From assembly GCF_943912385.1 (NCBI RefSeq), contig NZ_CALTTY010000006.1, positions 1 to 64,000 on the forward strand: DNA of 64,000 nt, read 5' to 3'. This DNA is from an uncultured Anaerococcus sp. Lineage in GTDB: Bacteria; Bacillota; Clostridia; Tissierellales; Peptoniphilaceae. A program made the position numbers and the translations under genes. Of the stretch, positions 52,712 through 61,500 are shown piece after piece (position 1 is the first letter of the stretch; the number at the start of each line of letters is the position of its first letter). Below the pieces are notes generated by a model. It was not told the origin of the DNA, ran no database searches, and worked only from the letters and a program-made list of their open reading frames with translations.

Positions 52712-54460
52712 ATGGAATTTAAAAGAACTCATATGTGTGGCAGCCTAAGGAAAGAAGATTTAGGCAAAGAAGTAGTCTTAATGGGATGGGTTGCAAAAAA
52801 ACGTAACTTAGGCTCTTTAGTTTTTATAGATTTAAGAGATAAAACTGGTATAAGCCAGATAGTTATCAGAGAAGAAAATGAAGAAAATTATCTAAAATCA
52901 AAAGATATAAGTCAAGAATATGTCCTAGAAGTGAAGGGCAAGGTTTACGAAAGAGAAAGTAAAAACCCTGATCTTCCAACAGGAGATATTGAAATTATTG
53001 CTGACAAGATTAATGTTCTTGATAAGGCTAAGACTCCGCCTATATATATCAAGGATGATGATGATGTTAGTGAAAACCTACGTTTAAAATATAGGTATTT
53101 AGATATGAGAAAGCCTTCGGTTCAAAAAAACCTAAAGCTTAGATCTGATATTGTAAGAACTATGAGAGAATATTTCTATGACAATGAATTTACTGAAGTA
53201 GAAACACCATTTCTTACAAAGCCAACACCAGAAGGTGCAAGGGACTACCTAGTACCATCTAGGATAAACGAGGGTAAATTTTATGCCCTGCCTCAGTCAC
53301 CCCAACTTTTAAAACAAATCCTGATGATAGGGTCTTTAGATAGGTATTTTCAAGTTGTAAAATGTTTTAGGGACGAAGATTTAAGGGCTAATAGACAACC
53401 AGAATTCACCCAACTAGACTTAGAGATGAGTTTTGCAAACCAAGATGACGTAATAGCAATGAACGAAGGACTACTAAAAGTCCTATTTGATACTTATACA
53501 GACTATGACTTAAAACTTCCTATAAACAGGATGGATTATAGTGAAGCTATGAATTCATATGGGTCTGATAAACCAGACTTAAGGTATGGATATAAAATAA
53601 AGGATGTATCAGAAATATTTAAAGATAGTGAATTTAGGGTTTTTGCCGATAATACATCTGATGGAAGGTCTGTAAGAGCAATCAATTTTACAGGGCTTGA
53701 GGATAAGTACTCAAGAAAACAACTTGATAAGCTGACTGATTTTGTAAAAGACTATGGCTTAAAGGGGCTTTCATATATTAAATTTAATGAAAACATGCAG
53801 TCATCTATTAAGAAATTCCTTACAGATGAGATAATCGAAGGCCTAAAAGAAAAGCTAGATGCCAAAGAAGGAGACTTGGTCTTCCTTGCTGCAGATAAGG
53901 ATAGGACAGTTCTTGAAGCACTGGGAGTTCTTAGGGTCAAGATTGCTAAAGATAATAACTTGTTTGAAAAAGAATATGCCCTAACCTGGGTGGTAAATTT
54001 CCCAATGTTTGAATATAACGAAGAGGAAGATAGGTATGTAGCCCAGCACCATCCTTTTACTATGCCAAATGAAGAAGATATAGATCTCTTATTAACTGAG
54101 CCAGAAAAAGTAAGGACTCAAGCATACGATATAGTAATAAATGGAGATGAGATGGGTGGCGGATCAGTAAGAATAAATAATTCTGACCTTCAAGAGAAGG
54201 TATTTGAGGCCTTAAAATTAAGCGATGAAGATATAAAAAATAAGTTTGGATTCTTCATAGAGGCACTTCAGTACGGCACACCACCTCACGCTGGCCTTGC
54301 TTATGGGCTTGATAGATTATTAATGCTCTTTGCTAAGACTGATAATATTAAAGATATTATAGCCTTCCCAAAAACCCAATCTGCTACTTGTCCTCTAACA
54401 GAAGCTCCAGCTCTTGTAGATGATAAGGCTCTTGAAGAATTAAATATAAAATTGAGGTGA
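52712..54460 (+). CDS. aspS: Aspartyl-tRNA synthetase
   Basis: 582 residues, bacterial type with the GAD insertion. N-terminal OB fold (LRKEDLGKEVVLMGWVAKKR), class II motif 2 (FRDEDLRANRQPEFTQLDLEMSF), motif 3 (GLAYGLDRLLMLFA). In many Firmicutes hisS precedes aspS in this place; hisS is not found here. GGAGG precedes the ATG. Confidence 0.97.
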   Translation: MEFKRTHMCGSLRKEDLGKEVVLMGWVAKKRNLGSLVFIDLRDKTGISQIVIREENEENYLKSKDISQEYVLEVKGKVYERESKNPDLPTGDIEIIADKINVLDKAKTPPIYIKDDDDVSENLRLKYRYLDMRKPSVQKNLKLRSDIVRTMREYFYDNEFTEVETPFLTKPTPEGARDYLVPSRINEGKFYALPQSPQLLKQILMIGSLDRYFQVVKCFRDEDLRANRQPEFTQLDLEMSFANQDDVIAMNEGLLKVLFDTYTDYDLKLPINRMDYSEAMNSYGSDKPDLRYGYKIKDVSEIFKDSEFRVFADNTSDGRSVRAINFTGLEDKYSRKQLDKLTDFVKDYGLKGLSYIKFNENMQSSIKKFLTDEIIEGLKEKLDAKEGDLVFLAADKDRTVLEALGVLRVKIAKDNNLFEKEYALTWVVNFPMFEYNEEEDRYVAQHHPFTMPNEEDIDLLLTEPEKVRTQAYDIVINGDEMGGGSVRINNSDLQEKVFEALKLSDEDIKNKFGFFIEALQYGTPPHAGLAYGLDRLLMLFAKTDNIKDIIAFPKTQSATCPLTEAPALVDDKALEELNIKLR

Positions 54461-54466
54461 TATTAA

Positions 54467-54880
54467 ATGACAATGATTAAAGAAGGTTTAGTCCTTGAAA
54501 ATAATAAGGGTAATTTAAAGATAAAGGTAGATAGGAACGGGGCTTGTGGTTCTTGTGCTGCAAGCGGCTCTTGTGCAGAAAGAAAAACTACTGTAGTAGA
54601 AATTTTTTCGGCTGATGATATTCACAAGGGGGATAAGGTTCTTCTCGAAAGTGATGCTGATAGAATCAGTAGAATTTCGGCAACAGTCTATATTATTCCA
54701 GTCATATTGGTAATGGCAGGGGCACTTTTACCTAGCTACTTTTTGAAGAATTCAGGTTATGATACTAATTTAATTAGCCTGGGAGCAGTTTTATTAATGC
54801 TTGCTCTTTCCGTTCTTTTTATTAAACTACTAGATAAGAATGCAAACAAAGATAAACTGATGAAGGTTAGAAAAGCTTAA
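54467..54880 (+). CDS. RseC/MucC-type positive regulator of redox/sigma signalling
   Basis: 137 residues: an N-terminal cytoplasmic domain with the family Cys cluster CGSCAASGSC (~26-35), then two membrane helices (~72-90 and ~100-118) with a short loop. Homologues act with Rnf/SoxR-reducing systems or modulate anti-sigma factors. It is isolated between aspS and der, so its partner here is not shown. Confidence 0.8.
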   Translation: MTMIKEGLVLENNKGNLKIKVDRNGACGSCAASGSCAERKTTVVEIFSADDIHKGDKVLLESDADRISRISATVYIIPVILVMAGALLPSYFLKNSGYDTNLISLGAVLLMLALSVLFIKLLDKNANKDKLMKVRKA

Positions 54881-54919
54881 TAGTAATTTCAAGCTTAAAC
54901 TAGAAAATGGAGATATAAT

Positions 54920-56239
54920 ATGGCTTTACCAATAGTAACCCTGGTAGGAAGAACAAATGTAGGTAAATCTACTTTATTTAACCGCCTAGTAGGAAAAAGA
55001 AAATCAATAACCGAAGATATTTCCGGTGTTACCAGAGATAGGATAGTTGATAGGGCTGAATGGCAAAATAATGAGTTTTTATTAGTAGATACAGGTGGTG
55101 TCGATATATCAAGTAAGGATATGATGGACCTTGAAATAAAGGGACAAGTAGAAAAAGCTCTTAAAGAAACCGACTTAATCTTATTTGTTGTTGATGGTAA
55201 AGAAGGAATAAATCCACATGATGTTGACATAGCAAATGAGATTAGAAAATATAATAAACCTATAATTATTGTTGCTAATAAAGTTGATAATATGAAAACC
55301 CCAGATGAACTTTATGACTTTTATAGCTTTGGATTCGATAACCTTGTTATGATATCTGCTGAGCAGGCTAAGGGGCTGGGGGACCTTCTTGATGCGGTTA
55401 TATCATACATTGATTTTTCAAAATATGAAAGTCAAGAAGACGAGACAAGGATTGCAATTATTGGTAAGCCGAACGCAGGTAAGTCGTCCTTAGTAAACCT
55501 GCTTTTAAATGAAGATAGGATGATAGTAACTGATATGGCAGGTACAACTCGTGACGCAGTTGATAGTTACTGGACCTATAATGACCACAATTATGTCTTA
55601 ATAGATACAGCAGGTTTAAGAAGAAAGGCAAAAGTAAGGGAAAATGTTGAGTATTACGCCAACCAAAGAACCTTTGATGCAGTAGATAGCTCTGATATAT
55701 GCTTGTTTTTAGTTGATGCTACTGTGGGGGTGACAGAGCAAGACGCAAAGATTGCTGGCTACGCCCATAATAATAAAAAAGCAATTATTATAGCAGTAAA
55801 TAAGTGGGATCTGGTGGAAAAAGATACTCATACAATGGCAATGATGGAAAAAGAAATAAGAAACACCCTATCTTTTGCCTTGTATGCACCAATTGTATTT
55901 ATGTCAGTTAAGGATAATGCTAGAATCGAAACTTTACTAGATATGATTGAGGCTGTCGATAGCAACTACAGGATGAGGATTAAAACGGGAGTATTAAATA
56001 CAATTTTACAAGATGCCATGCTTTTAAATCCTCCACCACAGGATAAGGGTAAAAGACTTAAAATTTACTATATGAGTCAAGTAGGAACTTGCCCACCCAA
56101 ATTTCTACTGTCAATAAATAATAGAGACTTACTACATTTTTCCTATACCAGGTATCTAGAAAATCAAATCAGACAGAATTACTCCCTGGTTGGAGTTCCG
56201 TTTAGCTTCGTATTTAAGGAACGTGGAGAGAAAAAATGA
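54920..56239 (+). CDS. der: Ribosome-biogenesis GTPase Der (EngA)
   Basis: 439 residues with two GTPase domains: first GRTNVGKSTLFNRL, DTGGVD and ANKVD; second GKPNAGKSSLVNLLL, DTAGLR and VNKWD; plus the C-terminal KH-like domain. Required for 50S assembly. Overlaps plsY by four bases. Confidence 0.98.
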   Translation: MALPIVTLVGRTNVGKSTLFNRLVGKRKSITEDISGVTRDRIVDRAEWQNNEFLLVDTGGVDISSKDMMDLEIKGQVEKALKETDLILFVVDGKEGINPHDVDIANEIRKYNKPIIIVANKVDNMKTPDELYDFYSFGFDNLVMISAEQAKGLGDLLDAVISYIDFSKYESQEDETRIAIIGKPNAGKSSLVNLLLNEDRMIVTDMAGTTRDAVDSYWTYNDHNYVLIDTAGLRRKAKVRENVEYYANQRTFDAVDSSDICLFLVDATVGVTEQDAKIAGYAHNNKKAIIIAVNKWDLVEKDTHTMAMMEKEIRNTLSFALYAPIVFMSVKDNARIETLLDMIEAVDSNYRMRIKTGVLNTILQDAMLLNPPPQDKGKRLKIYYMSQVGTCPPKFLLSINNRDLLHFSYTRYLENQIRQNYSLVGVPFSFVFKERGEKK

Positions 56240-56814
56240 CCAATTTATTAGTTGCTATAATAGCATATATTCTTGGAAGTATGCCTGCTGGTTACTTTAT
56301 AGGAACTTTAATTTATAAAAAAGATATAAGGACAATGGGCTCTGGCAATGTTGGGACAACCAATGCCCTTAGAAATTTTGGTAAAAAAGCAGGTCTAGCC
56401 ACCTTTGCCTTTGACTTTTTAAAAGGATTTCTAGCGTGTCTTATTGGAAAATCTCTTTTAGGAGAAGAAGGTATGACTGTAGCCATGCTCTTTGTTGTCC
56501 TGGGGCATATGTATAGCTTCTTACTTAACTTCAAAGCGGGAAAGGGTATAGCAACTGTTTTTGGTGCCCTGGTATTTATAAAACCTATTTTCGCCTTAAT
56601 AATGTTTGCCATATTCTTTATAATAGTTCTCTTTTCAAGGATGGTGTCCTTAGGGTCTATTTCCGTATGTATTATAGCTATATTTGGAAGCATATACCAG
56701 TATGGTATGAACAGTTTTACTCTAACCCTCTCATTTATTGCACTTTTAATAGTAATAAAACACAGGGGGAATATTAAAAGAATAATAAAAGGTGAAGAAA
56801 GTAAGTTATTTTGA
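56236..56814 (+). CDS. plsY: Glycerol-3-phosphate acyltransferase PlsY
   Basis: 192 residues with five hydrophobic helices and the PlsY motifs GSGNVGTTNALRNFG (~38-52) and FKAGKGIAT (~100). Transfers acyl from acyl-phosphate to glycerol-3-phosphate in the first step of phospholipid synthesis. It sits directly between der and gpsA, which supplies its substrate. Confidence 0.96.
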   Translation: MTNLLVAIIAYILGSMPAGYFIGTLIYKKDIRTMGSGNVGTTNALRNFGKKAGLATFAFDFLKGFLACLIGKSLLGEEGMTVAMLFVVLGHMYSFLLNFKAGKGIATVFGALVFIKPIFALIMFAIFFIIVLFSRMVSLGSISVCIIAIFGSIYQYGMNSFTLTLSFIALLIVIKHRGNIKRIIKGEESKLF

Positions 56815-56821
56815 GGTTTAA

Positions 56822-57805
56822 ATGACAATATCTATTTTAGGAGCAGGATCGTTTGCAACATCAGTTGCAAGTCTTTTAGCAGATAGAGAAGAAGTTCTTT
56901 TATATGCAAGAGATGAAATGCTTGCTTTATCAATAAATAACGAAAATGAAAATCTTAAGTATTTTCCTGGTATTAAATTAAGTAAAAATATAAAGGCAAC
57001 TACTAAGCTCAAAGAAATTTTTGAAAACAAATATATTATAAATGCGATCCCCACCCAACAAGTAAGGAATGTATTAGAAAAATCAAGAGACTATTTAAGC
57101 GATGATCATGTAATAATAAACTTGTCAAAGGGACTAGAGCTCGGTAGTCATAAAAGGATTTCAGAAATTTTTAAAGAGTTTAACCCACATGTATCCTATG
57201 TAGTTTTAAGCGGACCTTCCCATGCGGAAGAAGTAATTAAAAAAATGCCTACTACACTAGTATGTGCAAACGAAGATCTAAATCTAGCTAAGGAAATACA
57301 AAAACTATTTGTTAGGGACTATTTTAGGGTATACTCATCAACGGATGTAATAGGAGTGGAACTAGGTGGGGCTATAAAAAATATCCTTGCCTTTGGTATA
57401 GGCATGGCCCAGGGACTTGGCTATGGGGATAATGCTAGAGCAGCCATGATTACAAGAGGTATTCATGAGATGACAAGATTTGCTAAAAGCTTTGGTGCAG
57501 ATAGTAAAACAATAAATGGACTTGCTGGAATTGGTGACTTAATTGTTACTGCCACTAGCAATCATTCAAGAAATAACCGCGCAGGAATCTTAGTTGGAAA
57601 GGGGCTTAGTCTTACTGAAGTAGAAAATGAAATAAATATGGTAGTTGAGGGTATACCAACTACAAAGGCTGTTTACGAACTTGCTAAGGATAAAAAAATA
57701 GAACTACCTATAACCAACGAAATCTATAAGGTCTTATTTAAAAATAAAGATTGTGCAGTATCTGTTGGTGACCTTATGATGCGTGATATAAAAAGTGAAT
57801 TCTAA
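56822..57805 (+). CDS. gpsA: NAD(P)-dependent glycerol-3-phosphate dehydrogenase
   Basis: 327 residues. The Rossmann motif at the N terminus reads ILGAGSFATSVASLLA (Phe-Ala where many have Trp-Gly); the catalytic helix region GVELGGAIKNILAFGIGMAQGLGYGDNA and the C-terminal substrate site NHSRNNRAG are conserved. Makes sn-glycerol-3-phosphate for phospholipids, upstream of PlsY. Confidence 0.95.
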   Translation: MTISILGAGSFATSVASLLADREEVLLYARDEMLALSINNENENLKYFPGIKLSKNIKATTKLKEIFENKYIINAIPTQQVRNVLEKSRDYLSDDHVIINLSKGLELGSHKRISEIFKEFNPHVSYVVLSGPSHAEEVIKKMPTTLVCANEDLNLAKEIQKLFVRDYFRVYSSTDVIGVELGGAIKNILAFGIGMAQGLGYGDNARAAMITRGIHEMTRFAKSFGADSKTINGLAGIGDLIVTATSNHSRNNRAGILVGKGLSLTEVENEINMVVEGIPTTKAVYELAKDKKIELPITNEIYKVLFKNKDCAVSVGDLMMRDIKSEF

Positions 57806-57809
57806 GCTT

Positions 57810-57837
57810 TTACAAGTTAGGGAAATTAGTATATAAT
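57810..57837 (+). promoter_or_regulatory. sepF promoter
   Basis: TTACAA (57810-57815), 16-base spacer, TATAAT (57832-57837), about 31 bp before the sepF ATG. Confidence 0.6.
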
Positions 57838-57868
57838 ATAAGTAGATAAACTAACAAAGGATGATAAA

Positions 57869-58438
57869 ATGTTTGATAGATTTAAAGAATTCATTGGTAT
57901 TGATGATAATTATGATGACTATGATGATGATCAAATGTACTATGAAGATGACGATGATACGCTAGAAGAGAAAGAAGAAAGAACGACGTATAGTGATTTA
58001 TTTGATAAGGATGATGAAGATAATACCTACTCATCAAGCTCATTTAAGTCAAATAGCGCGAGATTTTCTGATGACTATTCTGTAGATGATAGTTATAAAT
58101 CCCAAGACACAGGAAGCAATGTTGTAAGTATAAACAACAATAACTTTACTAGGAGTAATAATATGAGAATATCAATCCAAGAGCCATTAGATTATGACAA
58201 TGATGGGCCAGTAGTAATAGAAGAAATTCTAAAAAATAGAGTTGTGGTCTTAAACCTAGAAATGGTTGATAATGACCTAAGAATGAGACTGTTTGATTTT
58301 GTAAGTGGTGCTGTATTTGCTCTTAAAGGGAATATGAGAAAAGTTACAAAGGGGATTTTTGTCATTACACCAAACGGAGTAGAAATAGACTCTTATGTAG
58401 CAGACCAAATTTCAGAAGGAAATTATAACCAATTATAG
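57869..58438 (+). CDS. sepF: Cell division protein SepF
   Basis: 189 residues. A short amphipathic N-terminal membrane helix (MFDRFKEFIGI), a long acidic Asp/Tyr/Ser linker (~15-85) and a C-terminal SepF core (~105-185: VVVLNLEMVDNDLRMRLFDFVSGAVFAL is split across the fold). It anchors FtsZ to the membrane. Followed by the S4 protein and lspA, as in many Firmicutes. Confidence 0.93.
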   Translation: MFDRFKEFIGIDDNYDDYDDDQMYYEDDDDTLEEKEERTTYSDLFDKDDEDNTYSSSSFKSNSARFSDDYSVDDSYKSQDTGSNVVSINNNNFTRSNNMRISIQEPLDYDNDGPVVIEEILKNRVVVLNLEMVDNDLRMRLFDFVSGAVFALKGNMRKVTKGIFVITPNGVEIDSYVADQISEGNYNQL

Positions 58439-58465
58439 ATCGATTAAGTTCGGTCTTTTCTTTTT
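58438..58465 (+). terminator. Terminator-like hairpin abutting the ylmH start
   Basis: GATCGA (58438-58443) pairs with TTCGGTC-type arm at 58450-58455 (one G-U), followed by TTTTCTTTTT and then directly the ATG at 58466. It shares this design with 33913 and 43127. Confidence 0.6.
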
Positions 58466-59233
58466 ATGGCATTAATATATAATCTAGACCACATAAATGA
58501 TAAGCAAAAGAAAACTAATATAAGAAAAGCCCTATCTATCTTAGAAAGGGCTTATTATAAGAAGATTGAATGTCAAAGTTTTTTTCTTGATCCCTTTGAG
58601 CAACAGACTATAGCAGACATAGCAAGGTTAAATTCAATAGACATATGTTTTTTAGGTGGAAATGAGGATGCAGAGAGAAAAATCTTCGTTGCAAATTATT
58701 ATTACTATCCCTTATACGAACCGAATTATCTGAGTGTAATAGAATTTGAAAGTAATAACATAAACCATCCTGATGTTTTAGGTGCCCTATTAAGTCTAGG
58801 CGTTAGTAGAAATGATATAGGAGATATTTCGATCTTAGACGGCAAAGTGGAATTTGCGATTGATATCAATGAAGCTAATTTTGTAGAATTTAACCTAACT
58901 AAGATAAAAAATGAACCAGTAAGACCTATAATTAAAGAAGATGCTAAATTAAATTTAGCTAAACCAATGTATGAAACTCGTCAAGGTTTTGTATCTAGTC
59001 TGAGGCTTGATAACTTGTTGACTATATTTTTATCGACTTCTAGGTCTAAGGCAAAGGACATAATAGGATCGAAATTTGTAAAGGTAAATTATCAAACTAT
59101 CGAAGATCCTTCATACCAAGTCGATGAGAAAAGTTTAGTTTCTGTAAGAAGGTCAGGTAGGTTTATTTTTGATTCTGTAGATGGGTCTAGTAAGAAAGGC
59201 AATAAACATATAAGTTATAGGAAAGTAAAATGA
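58466..59233 (+). CDS. YlmH-like S4-domain RNA-binding protein
   Basis: 255 residues. The N-terminal ~160 residues are the YlmH fold; the C-terminal S4 domain starts SSLRLDNLLTIFLSTSRSKAKDIIGSKFVKV (~178 onward, in part). Homologues recycle stalled ribosome subunits and affect division. It has no Shine-Dalgarno sequence, because a hairpin with T tract ends just before the ATG. Confidence 0.85.
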   Translation: MALIYNLDHINDKQKKTNIRKALSILERAYYKKIECQSFFLDPFEQQTIADIARLNSIDICFLGGNEDAERKIFVANYYYYPLYEPNYLSVIEFESNNINHPDVLGALLSLGVSRNDIGDISILDGKVEFAIDINEANFVEFNLTKIKNEPVRPIIKEDAKLNLAKPMYETRQGFVSSLRLDNLLTIFLSTSRSKAKDIIGSKFVKVNYQTIEDPSYQVDEKSLVSVRRSGRFIFDSVDGSSKKGNKHISYRKVK

Positions 59234-59667
59234 GTTATATTATAATAATAATTATAGGTCTTATTTTTGACAGACTAAGTAAGGCCTATGCGGTTAAAAA
59301 TTTTGTAGATAATCCAATAAATGGGCCCATAATCAACCTTACCTACTTAGAAAATAGGGGTGCTGCCTTTGGTATCTTACAAGATAAAAGGGTGTTTTTT
59401 ATATTAATAACGGTAGCTATAGTAATATATTTGTTATATTACTTCTTTAAGACCTATAAATCTAACCCAAAGATCTTAAACATATCACTTGCCTTTATTA
59501 TTTCAGGAGCACTTGGTAATTTCTATGATAGACTTATAAACGGTTATGTAGTTGATTTTATAGAGTTTTCTTTTTTTAAGTTCCCTGTTTTTAATATTGC
59601 AGATATATTAGTAACCCTTGGTTGCGGACTTATGATTATTTACATGGTTTTTGTTCATGAAGATTAA
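59230..59667 (+). CDS. lspA: Lipoprotein signal peptidase
   Basis: 145 residues, four membrane helices. The aspartyl-protease motifs NRGAAFGIL (Asn ~39) and GNFYDRLINGYVVDFIEF (catalytic Asp ~102, ~110) are intact. It processes prolipoproteins such as the one at 38492. Confidence 0.95.
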   Translation: MSYIIIIIIGLIFDRLSKAYAVKNFVDNPINGPIINLTYLENRGAAFGILQDKRVFFILITVAIVIYLLYYFFKTYKSNPKILNISLAFIISGALGNFYDRLINGYVVDFIEFSFFKFPVFNIADILVTLGCGLMIIYMVFVHED

Positions 59668-60328
59668 TAATGATTGGGGAATAATCCTAGATGATGAATT
59701 TAAAAAGGATTATTTTAAAAAAATAAGTGATTATTTAGACATAGCCTACGAAAAATCTTCTATTTATCCTCCACGAAATGAAATATTTAAAGCTTTGGCT
59801 TTATCTTCATTTGAAGATACTAAGGTACTAATACTGGGTCAAGATCCCTATTATAATTATGGGCAGGCTCAGGGCTTGTCTTTTTCTGTAAATAAGGGGG
59901 TTAAGATACCACCATCTCTAAGAAATATTTATAAAGAACTTGAAGATGATTTAGGAATAAAACCTGCTAATCATGGATCTTTGGTCACTTGGGCAAGGCA
60001 AGGGGTCTTATTATTAAACTCTAGCCTAACTGTTGAGGAAAAAAAGCCAAACTCTCACAAAAACATAGGTTGGCAGACTTTTACTGATAGGATAATAAGT
60101 TTGCTTAATGACAGAGAAAAGCCTCTTGTTTTTATTTTGCGGGGAAACTTTGCGAGGAATAAAAAGACCTTAATTACTAATGAGAGGCACCTAATAATTG
60201 AGTCGGCCCATCCATCACCACTTTCAGCAAGGCGTGGTTTTTTTGGCTCAAGGCCTTTTTCAAAAGCGAACAAGTTCTTAAGAGATAATAATATAGAAGA
60301 AATAGATTGGGAAATAGGGGAGTGTTGA
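59657..60328 (+). CDS. ung: Uracil-DNA glycosylase (family 1)
   Basis: 223 residues from the ATG at 59657 (a TTG two codons earlier adds only two residues). LGQDPYYNYGQAQGLSFSVN contains the catalytic Asp, and HPSPLSARRGFFGSRPFSKAN the leucine-loop His region. Removes uracil from DNA. Its start overlaps the end of lspA by 11 bases. Confidence 0.95.
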   Translation: MKINNDWGIILDDEFKKDYFKKISDYLDIAYEKSSIYPPRNEIFKALALSSFEDTKVLILGQDPYYNYGQAQGLSFSVNKGVKIPPSLRNIYKELEDDLGIKPANHGSLVTWARQGVLLLNSSLTVEEKKPNSHKNIGWQTFTDRIISLLNDREKPLVFILRGNFARNKKTLITNERHLIIESAHPSPLSARRGFFGSRPFSKANKFLRDNNIEEIDWEIGEC

Positions 60329-60342
60329 AAATTGTGATTAAA

Positions 60343-60464
60343 TGTCGTCCATAAGTATAGGATTCTGTTAGAAAATCTACTCCTTGAAGCCGGCAGGCAG
60401 CTTTATCCTGCTGGCTCATGGAGGCAAAATTTTTAGGAACTTAGTCTATCGGCTTTATAAGACA
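60343..60464. ncRNA. Intergenic structured RNA between convergent ung and YprB-like genes
   Basis: 161 bases without a gene hold a self-complementary rod: TGTC near 60343 with GACA near 60461, ATAAG with CTTTAT, ATAG with CTAT, a bubble of ~18 bases on each side, CTCC/GGAG, then a strong apical stem AGCCGGCAGG (60388-60397) with CCTGCTGGCT (60407-60416). The outer pairing is better on the minus strand and the inner better on the plus strand, so orientation is unsettled. It could be another 6S-shaped RNA or a complex bidirectional terminator. Confidence 0.5.
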
Positions 60465-60489
60465 ACCTAGTGTTTTTAATACGATTTAT

Positions 60490-61401
60490 TCATTCTGCAA
60501 TAACCTCTATTATTTTTTCACAAAGTGATAATAGATTTTTATGATTATAGGTTGGATTCTCCTTTATTATTAAGAGGTTTTCATTGATATCTATATCGGT
60601 ATTATTTTTTATCTTCAAGTTATTTACACTTACAAAACCGCTAGAAAATTTATTAAAGCGCCCATATAGTACATGTAGATTTAGTCTAACTAATCCATTT
60701 TTTATTATTATCTGATAATTTTTATCTGCTGCATATAAGGAAAGATCTTCTTTAGAGATTTTAAATTCAAAATTTCCCATATCCTTGTTAATGTTGGCAT
60801 TTAATAGGGTTAGGTTACCAAATCTCGTCTCTATAGTAAGTTTATCATAATAATATTTTTCAATATCTGCAAGCGCCTCAGTCGATATCAGATCATTTTC
60901 ATTATGTTTTAATATGGGGTAGGGCTTATCTCTTTTACTTAGGTCGTCTGTAAGTTTACTTACCACCTTGTACCTACTGGGATCCTCTCTCTCTATACCT
61001 ATAAGTTTTTCTATATCTATTAATTTCATAGATTCATAAATAAAAAACTTAGAATGTTTTTTTATAAGTTTATATATATCAAAACTAGCATCTGGGAAAA
61101 CAGGTAGTAGTTTATGGGCGATTAATCTTGAGTTTAAAAAACCTATGTCGAAGGTTTCCCCATTAAAGGTTATTAATCTTTTTCCTAAGCTTTCTCTTTG
61201 ATAGATTTTAAGAAGCCTATGCTCTTCACTGTCATCTTTTGCGAAGTACTGATAGATATAAGTCTTAGAGTCTTCCTTTTTTACTAGACCTAAGAGTACA
61301 AGCTTATCTCTTTTAAAATCAAGCCCTGTAGTTTCTATATCTAAAACTAGGTCGTTTTTATTTAAGTTTTTTCCTGAAATTTTTTTCTTAATAGTAATCA
61401 T
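60490..61401 (-). CDS. YprB-like ribonuclease H-like exonuclease
   Basis: 303 residues with a DEDD-type exonuclease domain: LDIETTGLDF (~21-30), ITFNGETFDIGFLNSR and HNENDLISTEALADI. This is the YprB/ribonuclease-H-like group found in Firmicutes. It has a nucleic-acid role; no exact substrate is known. It converges with ung and diverges from the cysteine desulfurase. Confidence 0.85.
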   Translation of the reverse strand: MITIKKKISGKNLNKNDLVLDIETTGLDFKRDKLVLLGLVKKEDSKTYIYQYFAKDDSEEHRLLKIYQRESLGKRLITFNGETFDIGFLNSRLIAHKLLPVFPDASFDIYKLIKKHSKFFIYESMKLIDIEKLIGIEREDPSRYKVVSKLTDDLSKRDKPYPILKHNENDLISTEALADIEKYYYDKLTIETRFGNLTLLNANINKDMGNFEFKISKEDLSLYAADKNYQIIIKNGLVRLNLHVLYGRFNKFSSGFVSVNNLKIKNNTDIDINENLLIIKENPTYNHKNLLSLCEKIIEVIAE

Positions 61402-61452
61402 AGACTTATTATACTTCTAATTAAAGAAGAAATTTACTTTCAAAAATATTCC

Positions 61453-61480
61453 TTGTTTTATCTTTAAGTCCTAATATAAT
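61453..61480 (+). promoter_or_regulatory. Promoter of cysteine desulfurase-thiI unit
   Basis: TTGTTT (61453-61458), 16-base spacer, TATAAT (61475-61480), with an AAGGAG site ahead of the ATG at 61501. Confidence 0.6.
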
Positions 61481-61500
61481 ATTATAATTAAGGAGTTTAT

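Noticed and set aside
56313..56828. 171-residue minus-strand ORF opposite plsY
   Set aside because: It is a mirror of the plsY coding strand with no ribosome site or domain.
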